Shown: positions 62,001 through 64,000 of the stretch, piece by piece
Numbering within the stretch: the first letter of the stretch is position 1
Layout of the letters: the number at the start of each line of letters is the position of its first letter
Source of the DNA: Heliocidaris erythrogramma
Lineage: Eukaryota > Echinodermata > Echinoidea > Camarodonta > Echinometridae
Assembly: GCA_025617745.1 (NCBI GenBank)
Contig: CM046858.1
Location: 46,085,697 to 46,149,696, forward strand
DNA: 64,000 nt
Direction: 5' to 3'
Notes under the pieces: generated by a model
The model's input: the letters and a program-made list of their open reading frames with translations, nothing else
Told to the model about the DNA's origin: nothing
The model's database searches: none
Position numbers and translations under genes: made by a program

Positions 62001-62873
62001 TTAAAGGAGAATTACGCTCAAAAATAAAGACGATAGTGTTCAAAGGTGTTATTTATTCCTACTTGTTAGACTATATGGCTTCGCGTCAAAATATACGAGA
62101 TCGATACGAATCAAGATTTTCTGAGCAAAATTTACCATCTGCTAGCAATATGTATCGTCTGCTAGCAGCACATGGGGGCTGCCATTTTGTTTATGTGTAC
62201 AAGAAGATTTTCTTAATCCAAATGCTCAATTGCCTTTTTCAAAATTAAAAACCCATTTGAGATTAAAAATATAGAATAGATATGTCAATTTATTTTTAAA
62301 CTGAAGATTTCCTTATATATTTCTGTTGAAAATCGATATTCGCTTAATAGAAATCTATTTTCTCGATACTGGACGTATGGGACGGAGCAAATTAATTCAA
62401 ATTTTATGGATGCTTCTTCCCTGAGCATCTATAGCGGCAAACTATGCATTCACCTGCTTTCGGATAATGGACTTGAAAAGTCGAATGCATGCTGCATATA
62501 TTATGTTCTGCTCTGTTTGGCAAACCCAAGAAAATAGATTTTTGTTAAGCAAAACCAGACAATTTAAAAGTATCATTATAAAGATTTAATTTTTATAATA
62601 CATGTAAACACCACTTTATATTTTCGTCACATATGGGATTTTAGGTAATGAAGAAAATCAATTTAGGATTTGGATTCAAAATATCTTCCTGACTGGAACA
62701 TTTCTCAATGGTTCATGTACAACTCCAAATCAGCAAGAAAATGGCAGCCCCCATGTAAATGAGTAGGAGACGATACCGGGTGTTGGAATATCTTTATTTA
62801 TACCCTTTTCTGATATCTTATTAGAAAATGATTTAGGCCTATAAGTAAATTTGTAATAGTTATTCTCCTTTAA
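62001..62873. mobile_element. MITE family B, copy 2 (TTAAAGGAGAAT ends)
   Basis: The ends TTAAAGGAGAATTAC and complement TTAAAGGAGAATAAC match at 14 of 15. Subterminal 'catgggggctgccattttg' at about 62170 and its inverse 'aatggcagcccccatg' at about 62740 match the pair in copy 1 at 24147-24790. A 70-codon plus frame at 62036-62248 lies within one arm and is not taken as a gene. Confidence 0.65.
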
Positions 62874-62933
62874 AGACCAAGAGTATCCACATCATTTACT
62901 AGGATGAGATTTAAATCAATATTTAACTAGTGC

Positions 62934-63543
62934 ACTCGGAGGGGGGACCAGTCCGAGTAAATGTATCCCCCGAACCCGTCACCCATCCCCCATTTGAATC
63001 AATGTTGTGACTTAAATGCATAAAGTGGCAATTTGGGACCTCGGGTATCACTGCTGACAAAAATGAGCTTTTTGTACTTTTGTCATTTTTTAGTTGTTTT
63101 GAAATTGAAGGTGATCCGACAAAAACTGCAGCCGGTAGAGCGCTCACAAGAAAATCTTTACCATTTCTTTAAAAAATATGGTTACCATGGCAACAATGTT
63201 GACTCCGCCCACACCAAAACAATAGACTTCTTCATCTTATCATAATGCACCTCCATGTGAAATTGGAAGGTGATCCGACAAGAACTGCAGCCGGTAGAGC
63301 GCTCACAAGAAAATCTTTACCATTTCTTTAAAAATATGGTTACCATGGTAACCATGACTCCGCCCACACCAAAAACAATAGGCTTCTTCATCTTACCATA
63401 ATGCACCTCCATGTGAAATTTGAAGGTGATCCGACAAAAACTGCAGCCAGTAGAGCGCTCCCAAGAAAATCTCTGCGGCGGACGTGGACGCAGCGCGACG
63501 ATGCCAAATCCATAGTATCCCCGAACACTAGTTCGGGGGATAC
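62934..63543. mobile_element. pearl/HINE-like element, copy 2
   Basis: Same ends as copy 1: left hairpin ACTCGGA...TCCGAGT (62934-62958), internal gtatcccccgaac, right stem-loop GTATCCCCGAAC-acta-GTTCGGGGGATAC (63515-63543, one extra G). Core units start near 63239 and 63395, about 156 bp apart, after a partial unit whose left part is replaced by unrelated sequence around 63061-63100. Orientation is the same as copy 1. Confidence 0.75.
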
Positions 63544-64000
63544 AAATACAAGTCATGAAACTTCACGGCTAACCTGAGCCAATGCCTGAAATTTGGCTGT
63601 TTGCCCTGTACGCGCTACGCCGTCCGATCCGGCGTCTAGCTGCATTAGCTACAGTAGCATTTTCTGCTGCAAGTGAGAAACTCTAGAAAATCATATCTAA
63701 ACTTACTGTTATTGTCAAGACTATCCATTTCTGTGCAGTTTCTTACCGCACTCTAGATCAAATAATTATTTCTTTTAGAATTACTGGACTACTCGTGTAA
63801 TTTAACGATATTCTAGACTAATAACTAAATAGTTTTAAACAAATTATTTCCTTCGTTAAAAATGGTGCTGACGCCATTGCCAGAGTTAGGCTATCGATGC
63901 GCATTGTTAGGGTATTGGTATTGGCTCCTTAATCTGAACAGCGGAGAGCTCGATTTTAGGATAATTTTCGCTCTAAACACCAACACCAAACACCAACACC

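Larger units (their letters stand above)
61483..64000. mobile_element. GGTGTT-ended composite element, right end cut by window
   Basis: The left end ggtgttggtgtttggtgtt (61483) is mirrored by aacaccaaacaccaacacc at 63982-64000, 19 identical bases. Further 'ggtgtt' copies lie at 61560-61760. The interior holds two complete younger elements (62001-62873 and 62934-63543). Interior flanks 61800-62000 and 63560-63970 do not clearly match each other, so the outer element is supported mainly by its ends. Confidence 0.4.

Noticed and set aside
1-64000. CRISPR array interpretation of the regular repeats
   Set aside because: The repeats are contiguous with no unique spacers, and the sequence is clearly eukaryotic in character.

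Overview
This window is AT-rich (by eye roughly 35% GC), intron/intergenic-type metazoan DNA. There are no operons, Shine-Dalgarno sites, tRNAs or rRNAs. It is full of microsatellites, minisatellites with 16-157 bp units, fold-back (inverted-repeat) elements and small non-autonomous transposons. The repeat types point to a marine invertebrate, most likely an echinoderm such as a sea urchin: pearl/Tsp-like tandem-core elements, TU-like fold-backs, the 'GACCTTTGACC...(ACGG)n' repeat and frequent ACATGTA words. A mollusc cannot be excluded. No gene is recognised with confidence, and nearly every ATG-initiated ORF is short or is a by-product of a repeat whose period is a multiple of three.

Layout. 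1-540: purine-rich and TAG microsatellites. 1.7-3.2 kb: a 19-bp and a 55-bp minisatellite. 3.84-5.51 kb: large fold-back built of 'acaaatgtaaaa' words, ending at a 24-C run. 7.1-7.7 kb: short array and MITE. 9.2-10.5 kb: 43-bp satellite split by a 660-bp TA-flanked element. 11.5-12.2 kb: perfect 46-bp palindrome, then a mariner-like inverted-repeat element enclosing the 3' end of a LINE. 13.7-14.75 kb: 66-bp satellite. 18.4-19.04 kb: pearl/HINE-like element. 19.9-20.4 and 22.3-23.5 kb: fold-backs. 24.15-24.8 kb: MITE family B. 25.8-28.7 kb: hairpin, a rearranged duplication and a hAT-type MITE with 8-bp target duplication. 28.8-29.6 kb: second tandem-core element. 29.8-30.0 kb: 24-bp array. 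31.1 kb: 86-bp palindrome. 32.6-33.2 kb: 48-bp array inside a ~240-codon open frame. 38.5-39.7 kb: 58-bp array. 44.0-44.7 kb: two MITEs. 52.6-53.2 kb: fold-back. 60.6-61.1 kb: 66-bp array. 61.5-64.0 kb: nested elements running off the end.

Transcription. The best non-repeat signals are splice-like and on the minus strand: two related AG|GTAAGT junctions at 22.13 and 57.13 kb with long AG-free pyrimidine tracts (recursive-splice-like), a 103-nt acceptor-to-donor interval at 15.3 kb, and acceptor-led open frames at 33.3 and 49.2 kb. In parallel, almost every long C-run and CT-microsatellite is on the plus strand. One reading is that the window lies inside a long minus-strand transcription unit. 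This is inference and needs RNA data.
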